A stretch of DNA of 64,000 bases from SAR324 cluster bacterium JCVI-SC AAA005 (GTDB taxonomy: Bacteria; SAR324; NAC60-12): the NCBI GenBank assembly GCA_000224765.2, contig AGAU01000132.1:1-64000 (forward strand). Direction: 5' to 3'. The translations under genes were made by a program, and so were the position numbers. Every line of letters starts with the position of its first letter. The first letter of the stretch is position 1. This document shows, piece by piece, positions 44,668-53,061 of this stretch. The notes under the pieces are model-generated. The model did not search any database, was not told the origin of the DNA, and worked only from the letters and a program-made list of their open reading frames with translations.

Positions 44668-44985
44668 ATGCAGCAGGAAGAGTTTGTCTACCAGAAAATT
44701 AATGAAGACTTTAGCTTTGTGATGGACTGCTTCAGCGGTTTTGATAAGAATGAGAGTGGTCGTTTACGACGTATGGTTCAGGATAAAGAGTATAACAGCT
44801 TCTATTACCTCAGCTTCGACAATTCTGTACCTTCAATCATTTTGATCCGGGTGCGACACGCTGGCTGCCCGAAAGACCTGGCTGATCGCATCATACGGAT
44901 GATGGACACTAGCAGTCTCGAGGTTGAAGAACCAATCATCGCTCCAGATATTCGCAACCTAGTTTTCTTGCACAACAATGACTGA
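44668..44985 (+). CDS. hypothetical protein, translationally coupled to malQ
   Basis: 105 residues. Cytoplasmic, with mixed helices and strands (EFVYQKINEDFSFVMDCF, LRRMVQDKEYNSFYYLSF, PSIILIRVRHAGC, DLADRIIRMMDT). No recognised motif. Its stop codon overlaps the malQ start by eight bases, so it is probably expressed with malQ. Confidence 0.65.
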   Translation: MQQEEFVYQKINEDFSFVMDCFSGFDKNESGRLRRMVQDKEYNSFYYLSFDNSVPSIILIRVRHAGCPKDLADRIIRMMDTSSLEVEEPIIAPDIRNLVFLHNND

Positions 44986-46483
44986 TGCTTTTACACAGCG
45001 GCGGGGTGGGATTCTACTCCACCCAACTGCCCTCCCCGGTCCACATGGAATCGGAGATCTGGGTCCCATGGCTTATCGATTTGTTGATCTGCTTGAAGCG
45101 ACTAAACTAACACTCTGGCAGGTTCTGCCACTTGGACCTACCTCCTTTGGCTGCTCTCCCTACCAGTCTCCCTCTGCATTTGCCGGCAATCAACTGCTGA
45201 TCAGCCTGGAGTTGCTACAGGAAGAGGGCTATTGGGAGGCTCCAGAATTCCTGCCAGATTTCTCCATTGATCAAGTTGACTTTTCCCAAGTTGCTTCATG
45301 GAAGCAGTCCCAACTGCGTCAAACCTTCCAAAACTTTCAGCTTCAAGCTTCTGAAGAAGATCAAAACGCCTTTGCAGAGTACTGTTTGCAGGAAGTCAAT
45401 TGGCTGGATGATTTCGCACTCTTCATGGCAATCAAGGAACATTGTGGAGGTACATCCTGGGATCAATGGCCCGCTCACTTCACACAAAGAGAACCCCAAG
45501 CACTGACTCAGTTTCGAACTGAGCACGCAGCCACAATCACCGAAGTACAATGGCAACAATTCATCTTTGACCACCAGTGGAGGCGTCTACGAGATTATGC
45601 CACTCAGCGGAAGGTCGAGTTCTTTGGAGATATCCCGATTTTTGTCGCCTACGACAGCGCTGATGTCTGGGCTCATCGGCACTGGTTTCAACTAGAGGAG
45701 AACGGACAACCTTCTCATGTAGCTGGTGTACCTCCTGACTATTTCAGTGAGACGGGCCAACGTTGGGGCAATCCTCTCTATGATTGGCAAGCTCTTGTAG
45801 CAGAAGACTATTCCTTCTGGAAACGAAGACTCTCTGCACTACTGCGCTGGGTACAATGGGTCCGGATTGATCACTTCAGAGGATTTGAGTCTTTCTGGTC
45901 CATTCCTGCTAATGAACCCACGGCTGTTGTCGGCGAATGGGAAGCTGGTCCCGGTTTGGAGTTATTCAAATCGCTGAAAACTGAGCTGGGCGAGTTACCA
46001 ATTGTAGCAGAGGATTTGGGTCTCATTACCCCGGAGGTGCATGCCTTGAGACGTGACTGTGGCTTTCCAGGGATGAAGGTGCTACAATTCGCCTTCTATA
46101 ACGATCCCCAGCATCCCTTCCTACCCCACAGCTACAATCCTCGAGCAGTCGCCTATACGGGCACTCACGACAACAACACCACTCGTGGATGGTGGCAGGA
46201 ATTGAGCGCTGCTCAACAGCTACAGGTCCAAGATTACCTTCAGCAACCCGTGGATGAAGCCACTGTCAGTCTTGCCATGATAAGACTAGTCTGGTCTTCT
46301 TCAGCAGTCTGGGCAATCGCTCCATTGCAGGATTGGCTCAACTTGGACGCAAGCTGCCGTTTCAACATTCCAGGTACTACAGAAGGAAACTGGCAGTGGC
46401 GCTGCCGCTGGGAATCACTGGAATCACTGGATCTAATGTCCCTCCACCAGTGGACACAGATCTATGGTCGAGCACCCGGGTAA
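44978..46483 (+). CDS. malQ: 4-alpha-glucanotransferase (amylomaltase)
   Basis: 501 residues, GH77. It transfers alpha-1,4-glucan segments in glycogen and maltodextrin metabolism. Features: RRGGILLHPTALPGPHGIGD, YQSPSAFAGNQLLISLELL, VEFFGDIPIFVAYDSADVW, the nucleophile Asp in VRIDHFRGFESFW, IVAEDLGLITPEVHAL with the catalytic Glu/Asp, and AYTGTHDNNTTRGWW. It overlaps the small upstream gene by eight bases. Confidence 0.97.
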   Translation: MTDAFTQRRGGILLHPTALPGPHGIGDLGPMAYRFVDLLEATKLTLWQVLPLGPTSFGCSPYQSPSAFAGNQLLISLELLQEEGYWEAPEFLPDFSIDQVDFSQVASWKQSQLRQTFQNFQLQASEEDQNAFAEYCLQEVNWLDDFALFMAIKEHCGGTSWDQWPAHFTQREPQALTQFRTEHAATITEVQWQQFIFDHQWRRLRDYATQRKVEFFGDIPIFVAYDSADVWAHRHWFQLEENGQPSHVAGVPPDYFSETGQRWGNPLYDWQALVAEDYSFWKRRLSALLRWVQWVRIDHFRGFESFWSIPANEPTAVVGEWEAGPGLELFKSLKTELGELPIVAEDLGLITPEVHALRRDCGFPGMKVLQFAFYNDPQHPFLPHSYNPRAVAYTGTHDNNTTRGWWQELSAAQQLQVQDYLQQPVDEATVSLAMIRLVWSSSAVWAIAPLQDWLNLDASCRFNIPGTTEGNWQWRCRWESLESLDLMSLHQWTQIYGRAPG

Positions 46484-47701
46484 GATACGTTTCCCCGCAT
46501 GGCATTCTAACCACTAGCAGGACTGCCACACCTTACACATCTGGCTGGGGAAACACTCCTGCTGCCTGATCCAAGTAAATCAAATCCTCCACTGGCACCA
46601 ACAGACTGAACCCATCCAGCCTAAAATAGTTGTTGAAACGCTCAAAGGCCAGCGGTACAAGCGCTGTCGACTACTACTGGAACTCCACTGGATTTCGCTG
46701 GAAGCAGTAGAAACGCTGCATGTCCTTACAGAAGAATAGCCCTTCTACCTGCGTCAGGATCTTCAACTGCCTGAACCACCTGGGCCACGATAACCTGTCG
46801 GTTGGCAACACCTGAAAGGTTCTCTCCCAAAACGCTCCTAGCCCAACTCAGTCCACAGGCCTGTGAGTTACAGAGCTTAATCTTACAAGGACGACCACAC
46901 CCGCTACAGGCCTTACTGGCACTACAACCATAGTTCCAGATCCTACCCATCGAAGGAGACTAACTTCTCAAAGGCTTGGAACAGACTACAGTCCTTCGTT
47001 GGAACAGTGGAAGCCTGCGACAACTTTGGTCGCTACTCCGGTGGGAACATCAAACCGAGGAACTCTGGTGGGAAGATCTGCTTGACCAGGTTTTCTGGTA
47101 GGAGCAACGTTTGGTCGATGACAACAGAGAAACGAACCGTTTCCTGCTTCAATAAATTCTACAAGCACCACATACAGAGAAGAATTTTCAGTGGTATCAT
47201 TCTCGAACTTCATCCAAACCCGTCATTCATTGGGTAGCCGTCTTGTTCGTGCTGCTCGGTATTGCGGGCAGGGCTTTAACAATTCATCACTGGGAATCAC
47301 GATGAGATCAACTGCGACAGGAGCTGAGACAGCTGGAAGCCAACCCGGAAAAACACTGCAAGGAGAAGCCCCCAGTTGATCCACAACTCGAGCAAGCTAG
47401 TAAAGCCTAGGAAGCTGAAATCGCAGCTCGTTCTCATATGAGCGTTGATTACCAGGATGCTATCTCAACTGCCTTGAGAGAATCCTGGCTGGAGCAGATA
47501 CAACTTACCCCCCCCCCCACTGACGCCAACTTGATCCTGTTACTGATGGACCCAATTCACATTGCTAGCATTTCACAGCAATTTGAAAAACTCCCCTTTG
47601 TCGACATGGTTGAACTCAATCTGCAACGTTCCAATGAGTTGAAAGGGCAAACAGTCCAACAATTGCAGATGCAACTTCAATGGGTCAGCAAATCGCCCTA
47701 A
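46484..47701 (+). pseudogene. decayed membrane-protein gene with many in-frame stops
   Basis: From about 46775 to the TAA at 47699 one frame holds protein-like sequence: FSPKTLLAQLSPQACELQSL, LRQLWSLLRWEHQTEELWWE, a membrane helix VIHWVAVLFVLLGIAGRALT, a coiled region QLRQELRQLEANPEKH, and a C-terminal alpha/beta region (DANLILLLMDPIHIASISQQ). Six stops interrupt it (TAG 46931, TAA 46961, TAG 47099, TAA 47153, TGA 47303, TAG 47408). The helix-coil-ferredoxin-like order recalls PilN/GspL of pilus or type II secretion systems; this is a weak inference. DNA at 46484-46770 holds further scrambled pieces. Confidence 0.55.
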
Positions 47702-47844
47702 ACATAACAATTTTTTGTTGTTGTAGTAGCAGTGCTGACAAGCCGGGTGTGTCTCCCTTCAGTGCGTCAACGCTTTTATCATAACTGAATTGAACAACCC
47801 AACATGCTTCATGGATGAATATTCTTCAGATCGGGATTATCCTT

Positions 47845-48093
47845 ATGCGCAAAGAAGAAGCTCCTTCCCAAGAGCTGGATTGGGAGAGTACGGAGTGGGT
47901 ACAGTTACGTAGCTTGTTTCTGGATGAATCAACCCGAGAGCGGATCGTTGCGTGCCTAACACGGTGCGATCAAGAAGTACCCCTGAGTTCGGTTCCAATC
48001 TTAAGACCACTGTTGATGAATCAGGAAGTTACGCTGGGCGTGCCGTTGGGGCGGAAATCCGCAGTGACTCGACGAGAGGAAGGCCGGCGTTGA
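47845..48093 (+). CDS. hypothetical small protein
   Basis: 82 residues from ATG 47845 (an earlier start at 47815 is possible). Composition is charged, MRKEEAPSQELDWESTEW, then STRERIVACLTRCDQEVPL, RPLLMNQEVTLGVPLGRKSA. No signal peptide or membrane segment; no known motif. It follows the decayed gene on the same strand and converges with pspA. Confidence 0.45.
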   Translation: MRKEEAPSQELDWESTEWVQLRSLFLDESTRERIVACLTRCDQEVPLSSVPILRPLLMNQEVTLGVPLGRKSAVTRREEGRR

Positions 48094-48138
48094 CGTCAGC
48101 CACCACGGCGTAGGGACTGAACGTCGACTCGAAAAAAG

Positions 48139-48930
48139 TTACTTCATTTTACCAAACATGCCGATGTTGCTGACCGGAGGAATAGTCGGTTTGTCTTCCT
48201 CTTCAGCTGGGGTCTCTGGAGCAGTTGTGGACTCAGGAAGTTTTTTCTGAGCATCCGGTAGGGCTCGTTGCTTAAGGGCCATGAGCTCATCATCCATATC
48301 TGGAGATTCGTGCTCCAGTTCCTTGAATTTTTTGTCCAGGCTTTCGCGACCATCTTCCAGGCTCAACTCCTGATACGCCTCTGCCCGCGCTGACATCTGC
48401 TCAATCTTTTCTTCTGCTCGGTCAATTGCCTCCATTGCACCGACGTTATCTCCAAGACCCTCAATGGTTTGATAGATCTGCTCCTGAGCTTCTGCTTGCT
48501 TCTGCTTGGCAACGAGCAGGCTCTTCTTACGTTTGATCTCTTCGATCTTGTCTTCCAGCTGCTGGTAGCCATCTCGGAGTAAATCCGAATTGCGAGCATG
48601 TGAAGCAAGCTGCTGCTGAAACTCTGCGGAACGACGAGCATGGTCTTTCTTGCGCATCAGAGCATCTTTCGCCAAATCATCTTTGCCCTTCTGTACGGCC
48701 AGTACCGCCTTATCTTCCCACTTCTGTGCCTCTGCTTCTTCCTGCTCAGTTTGACGCTCAAAGCGTTTTTGAAGGGCCAGCGCTTCAGTCATTCGCTGCT
48801 TGGCCTCTCTCTTTTGGGTTTCCAGGTCGCTGATCATCTGCGTCAGCATCAACTCCGGATCTTCAGCCTTGTCCAGCGCAGCGTTAGTGTTCGCGCGTAG
48901 GACGTTGACGAAACGATTGAAAATACCCAT
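48139..48930 (-). CDS. pspA: phage shock protein A / IM30 family
   Basis: 263 residues from ATG 48930. Long helical coiled coils typical of PspA: MGIFNRFVNVLRANTNAALD, AEDPELMLTQMISDLET, and a QKRFERQ to KKSLLVAKQ coil. A Pro/Glu-rich end (about 220-263) goes beyond the usual PspA core. PspA/IM30 proteins stabilise the inner membrane and often inhibit PspF. The start is ten bases downstream of the rpoN stop codon, so both are cotranscribed. Confidence 0.93.
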   Translation of the reverse strand: MGIFNRFVNVLRANTNAALDKAEDPELMLTQMISDLETQKREAKQRMTEALALQKRFERQTEQEEAEAQKWEDKAVLAVQKGKDDLAKDALMRKKDHARRSAEFQQQLASHARNSDLLRDGYQQLEDKIEEIKRKKSLLVAKQKQAEAQEQIYQTIEGLGDNVGAMEAIDRAEEKIEQMSARAEAYQELSLEDGRESLDKKFKELEHESPDMDDELMALKQRALPDAQKKLPESTTAPETPAEEEDKPTIPPVSNIGMFGKMK

Positions 48931-48940
48931 AACTACTTTC

Positions 48941-50644
48941 TCAGAACAATTGTTTGCGTTTATTAGAAGGCAGGATGTTGAGTGCCTCCCGATACTTGGC
49001 AACCGTACGGCGTGCAACCTTGATGGAACTGCGTTTCTGCAGAATATCTGCAATCTGCAGGTCTGTATAGGGGGAACGCACGTCTTCGTTCTGAACCATC
49101 TGCTGGATCATGTCTTTGATCCGCTTGGAAGAGACGGCTTCGCCCTGCTCCTGATCAATACCGCTGGTGAAAAAATATTTCAGTTCAAAGATACCCTGTG
49201 GCGTATGCACGTACTTGTTGGTCGTGATACGACTAACTGTTGACTCGTGCACATCAATGTCTTCTGCTACATCCTTGAGTACCAGAGGTTTGAGGTAGTG
49301 GATACCTTTTTCGAAGAAACTTCGCTGGAAGCGCAGAATACTCTTGGTCACCTTGTAGATTGTCTTCTGCCGCTGCTCAATGCTCTTCATCAACCACTGG
49401 CCCGCTTTGATTTTCTCTTGGATATACTCCTTCGTCAAGTTGCCGTCTTCCTCCATGTTGTCTACAAGCTCCCGGTAGTAGTTGCTGATTCGCAACCGTG
49501 GCATACCATGAGCGTTGAGAGCTACCTTGTATTCGTTGTTAACTTGGTAAATGAAGACATCGGGGATGATGTAGTGGTGGGAAGGGGGAGGGGTGAAAGA
49601 GCGTCCGGGCTTGGGTTCAAGTGCCATGATTTCACGGTAGGCCTCTAACACTCGCTCTAGGTCCTGTTTCTGACGACGTGCAATCTTTTTCAGATCCTTG
49701 CATTCCAGTAGCTCCATGTCCTGCTCAACGATTCGATAGCACAATTCATCACTCCGACCCAACAAGCGCAGCTGGATCAGTAGACATTCCTGCAAACTGC
49801 GAGCTCCTACTCCGTTGGGATCAAAAGTCTGAATCTGGAAAAGCACCTCTTCCACGAAAGCTGCGGCTCTGGGTGAAACCCGTACCTTGCTTTCCAGATC
49901 TTCCTCCAACTCTTCTTCCTCAAAAATCGGTGGAGGAGGTAGGTTCTTTCCTCGGCGAGACTTTCGTTTACCGTCACCCATCGCTGCTTTTTCCTGCTGA
50001 TAACGCAGGTCCATCCAATAATCATCCATCTCACGCTCGACTGTGATTTCATCACTGTCCAGCACTTCCAAAATTCGATCCTGCAATTCTGGATTGCCTT
50101 CCAAAATTTCCCGGATACTCGTGACCAAGTAGCCATTGTCGGCAATGTTACCAGCCAAGTAGTGAGCAACTTCAACCTCCAACTTACTCATGCGCAACAG
50201 ACCGACTTGCCACAACAGATGGTCCTGCAGCGATTCGTCCTGGGCCAACGTGGCTTCCAAGGAAGGCAGCTCATCATCGTCGCCACCGCTACGGATTCGC
50301 CGGTCCTGGTACTGACCATACTGATCGACCTGCTCCACATACTGCTGCCAGTCCACCTCTTCCTGGGCATTCGTTTCCTCTTTATCTTCTTCTCGAGCTG
50401 TTTCGTAGGTCTCTTCGCTGACGGGCACTTCGGTCTGTTCTGTCGTCATGTCGCGCTGTTCCTCGCTGGGATAAGTGTCGATGTCCATCGACTCTTCCAA
50501 CACAGGGTTTTCAACGAGCGACTGTTCAATCAGTTCTTCCAGTTCGGCGCGTGACAACTGCAATAGCTTGATTGCTTGCTGGAGCTGCGGGGTCATGATG
50601 AGCTGCTGCGTCATCTTCATTTGCAGCTTCATATGCATGGCCAT
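48941..50644 (-). CDS. rpoN: RNA polymerase sigma-54 factor
   Basis: 567 residues from about ATG 50644. N-terminal activator-interacting segment (LQMKMTQQLIMTPQLQQAIK, then LLQLSRAELEELIEQSLVEN), an acidic insert (50-110), the core-binding domain, and the RpoN box ARRTVAKYREALNILPSNKR at the end with a helix-turn-helix before it (STVSRITTNKYVHTPQG). Directs transcription from -24/-12 promoters, with activators. It is longer than E. coli RpoN owing to inserts (for example GDGKRKSRRGKNLPPPP near residue 230). The gene follows lptB on the same strand, the common order. Confidence 0.96.
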   Translation of the reverse strand: MAMHMKLQMKMTQQLIMTPQLQQAIKLLQLSRAELEELIEQSLVENPVLEESMDIDTYPSEEQRDMTTEQTEVPVSEETYETAREEDKEETNAQEEVDWQQYVEQVDQYGQYQDRRIRSGGDDDELPSLEATLAQDESLQDHLLWQVGLLRMSKLEVEVAHYLAGNIADNGYLVTSIREILEGNPELQDRILEVLDSDEITVEREMDDYWMDLRYQQEKAAMGDGKRKSRRGKNLPPPPIFEEEELEEDLESKVRVSPRAAAFVEEVLFQIQTFDPNGVGARSLQECLLIQLRLLGRSDELCYRIVEQDMELLECKDLKKIARRQKQDLERVLEAYREIMALEPKPGRSFTPPPSHHYIIPDVFIYQVNNEYKVALNAHGMPRLRISNYYRELVDNMEEDGNLTKEYIQEKIKAGQWLMKSIEQRQKTIYKVTKSILRFQRSFFEKGIHYLKPLVLKDVAEDIDVHESTVSRITTNKYVHTPQGIFELKYFFTSGIDQEQGEAVSSKRIKDMIQQMVQNEDVRSPYTDLQIADILQKRSSIKVARRTVAKYREALNILPSNKRKQLF

Positions 50645-50786
50645 AAGGACGTCTCGGCTGGGAAATTGAGGGGATGTTACCAACAATCCGGTTGGTCTTG
50701 GCGAGTCTTTTCCAAAAGTGAATAATACCCTAATTGATTGGCATTTAAATTGCTACAGTAAAATATGAAATTTGCTCAATTCGCTC

Positions 50787-51515
50787 TCAGAAAGTGAAAG
50801 ACTCACCCAGATAAACCTTCCTTGCTTGCTCATCCTTCGACAATTCCTCCGGTGTTCCGCTGACTAAGAGAGTACCCTCGTTCATGATGTAGCCCCGATC
50901 AATGATGCTAAAAGTCTCTCGGACGTTGTGATCCGTGATCAACACCCCAATGTTGCGTCGTGCGAGCTGCCGGACTGTCTCCTGGATATCTGCGACAGCA
51001 ATCGGGTCAACACCTGCGAAGGGCTCATCCAGCAGAATGATTGAAGGCTCCAGCACCAGCGCCCGAGCAATCTCGGTGCGACGACTCTCTCCTCCAGAGA
51101 GCGCGTAGCCCTTGAGATGTCGAACATGCGCAATCCCCAACTCTTCCAACAGTATCTCCAGGCGCTCTTTTCGTTCAGTCGTGCTGATCGGTAACAGTTC
51201 AAGAATCGCCATCAGATTGTCCTCAACGGTCAGCTTGCGAAAGATCGAACGCTCCTGCGACAGATAGCCGATCCCACAACGTGCGCGCTTGTGCATGGGG
51301 TAGTGCGTGATTTCGGCCTCATCCAGATAAATCACACCCCGATCCGGACGGACTACTCCAGCGATCATGTAGAAAGTGGTTGTCTTGCCTGCGCCATTAG
51401 GCCCCAGCAGGCCCACAATACTACCCTGCTCGACTTCCAGCGAGACTCCTTTGACGGCCTGCCGACCTCTGTAAATTTTGACAAGTTGCTCTGCAGAAAG
51501 TTTAAGTTGTGCCAT
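50787..51515 (-). CDS. lptB: LPS export ABC transporter ATPase LptB
   Basis: 242 residues. Walker [18 protein letters not shown]-loop [17 protein letters not shown] (typical of LptB), signature [15 protein letters not shown], and Walker [17 protein letters not shown] followed by [10 protein letters not shown]. It powers LptBFGC, which moves lipopolysaccharide to the outer membrane. The gene lies upstream of rpoN as in most Gram-negatives; lptA is not next to it here. Confidence 0.95.
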   Translation of the reverse strand: MAQLKLSAEQLVKIYRGRQAVKGVSLEVEQGSIVGLLGPNGAGKTTTFYMIAGVVRPDRGVIYLDEAEITHYPMHKRARCGIGYLSQERSIFRKLTVEDNLMAILELLPISTTERKERLEILLEELGIAHVRHLKGYALSGGESRRTEIARALVLEPSIILLDEPFAGVDPIAVADIQETVRQLARRNIGVLITDHNVRETFSIIDRGYIMNEGTLLVSGTPEELSKDEQARKVYLGESFTF

Positions 51516-51805
51516 GACTGTATTTCGAATCTCTTTTTTTCAGTGAGATGGTTATAGGATTCTGGGAGAGTCTGCACTACAATGCAGTCGTTTTTCGGTA
51601 GAAATCTGCATTTTCTTTAAGAAAAGAGAGCAGTTGTTGTCGTTATTGTCGAGAGTAAGAATCGTGAAAGGAATTTGTTGGATGGGAACGGTAGGGATCA
51701 TCAGTAAGAAAAATGAAACAATGCAAACGCTCTCGGGCAATCGGTATTTTTCCGACAGCCCTTAGCATTTGCTGGTTCTGCAGAGCTTATTCTGCCCTTG
51801 GTCAC
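51516..51805. other. intergenic region between fadL and lptB
   Basis: About 290 bases, AT-rich. No gene or clear RNA was recognised. It holds the promoter of the lptB-rpoN-pspA transcript at its left end. Confidence 0.45.
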
Positions 51806-53050
51806 CTAGAAGGAATAACCGGCACTCAACTGCATTACGTTGGCGGTTCCCTTGTACTTACCAGTCAGATCTGGATTAGTACTTGTCTCACTGGGCAGAA
51901 AGTCACTCACCAGGTAGGCCAAGTCCATTAAGAAAGCTCGACGCTTATAGCCAGCACCTACAAAAAAACTATTTCTTCCAGCCCCATCTGGAGTGATTGG
52001 CCCCAGTGTAGACTCTGGAATCGGACTAGCTGTTTTGTAATAGCCTCCTCGAACCTTCAAATAGTCAGTGAACGTGTAGAAACCACCAATCTTATAGTCA
52101 ATTACGTCTTCCCAGTTCTGCTTGATAACTGTTGTCCCATCACCTGGCAACCCTTTGTCGTATCGGATTAAGACCTCATCGTAGGCAGACCAGCCACTAC
52201 GCAACAGTCCAGCTTCAATTGCATAAGCACCTGGGATGTAGCCATCTCCTGAAGAAAAGGACTTCAAAGAAATAGCCATTTCTAGTAGATCCGGGTACTT
52301 GATGTCGACAGAGATTCCACCATCTGGAAAGAGGTTTGTAAAAACTGGAGGAGCCTTACTGGTATCAAATTTAGCATCTCCCTCTCCACTGACTGTGAAG
52401 CGAGAGGTATAATTCGCTGCTGCCGCTATTGTTCCTGCGTCGTATAGAATCGATGCGTTATAACCATTAGCAGTTCCCTTAACCCCAAGAGTTACGGAGA
52501 AGCTGTCATTACCACTGTAAACCACCTCCTGTTCCAACTCGATATGGGCTGCATAGAAGTTAAGACCTCCTCCAACTGAGAAATCTCCAAAACGTCCAGC
52601 TACCACAACCGGTTGGTTCAGTGTTGCCAATTTAATCCGGGTCAACACATCTCGCCCAGCCCAATCTTTAGGCCACTCAACACTTGAATTGAAGGGCAGG
52701 TTCGCACCTGTTCCTACTGCCATATTTCCATTGTTGTAGACCGCATAAATGTGTGGAGCTACTGATGGATCAGTCTGAGAATCTGCACTGCTCCCTCCAT
52801 TAAGGTCTTTGTAATTGTATTTGGTTTCGTAGCGAGCAAAACCACCGTATACATGAATGCCTGTCTCTAGCTTGACCATCGCTGATGGATTTTGAACAAC
52901 CAGACCAGCGTTGTCAAAGAAGGTAATTCCCCCCTGTCCTTGAGCAGTGTAGGAGGCTCCAGACTGGGGTGTATTGAAACCAGCTGCTTGAACAGTACCG
53001 CCCAACACCACAAAGGAGAGGGCTGCGAGAAAGTGACGTAGCGCTTTCAT
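51806..53050 (-). CDS. FadL-family outer-membrane fatty-acid/hydrocarbon transporter
   Basis: 414 residues. Signal peptide MKALRHFLAALSFVVLGGTVQA, then the FadL N-terminus AAGFNTPQSGASYTAQGQGGITFFDNAGLVVQNPSAMVKL. Repeated amphipathic strands follow and it ends with an outer-membrane C-terminal aromatic, SAGYSF. Members (FadL, TodX) take up long-chain fatty acids or aromatic hydrocarbons through a 14-stranded barrel plugged by the N-terminal hatch. It follows a VolA-like lipase gene by 11 bases. Confidence 0.92.
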   Translation of the reverse strand: MKALRHFLAALSFVVLGGTVQAAGFNTPQSGASYTAQGQGGITFFDNAGLVVQNPSAMVKLETGIHVYGGFARYETKYNYKDLNGGSSADSQTDPSVAPHIYAVYNNGNMAVGTGANLPFNSSVEWPKDWAGRDVLTRIKLATLNQPVVVAGRFGDFSVGGGLNFYAAHIELEQEVVYSGNDSFSVTLGVKGTANGYNASILYDAGTIAAAANYTSRFTVSGEGDAKFDTSKAPPVFTNLFPDGGISVDIKYPDLLEMAISLKSFSSGDGYIPGAYAIEAGLLRSGWSAYDEVLIRYDKGLPGDGTTVIKQNWEDVIDYKIGGFYTFTDYLKVRGGYYKTASPIPESTLGPITPDGAGRNSFFVGAGYKRRAFLMDLAYLVSDFLPSETSTNPDLTGKYKGTANVMQLSAGYSF

Positions 53051-53061
53051 GATGATTCTCC

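Noticed and set aside
50738..50755. Sigma-54-like sequence on the plus strand (TTGGC, then TTGC with correct GG-GC spacing)
   Set aside because: It points into the antisense of lptB and away from any plus-strand gene; the motif is also nearly palindromic and in AT-rich DNA, so chance is likely.
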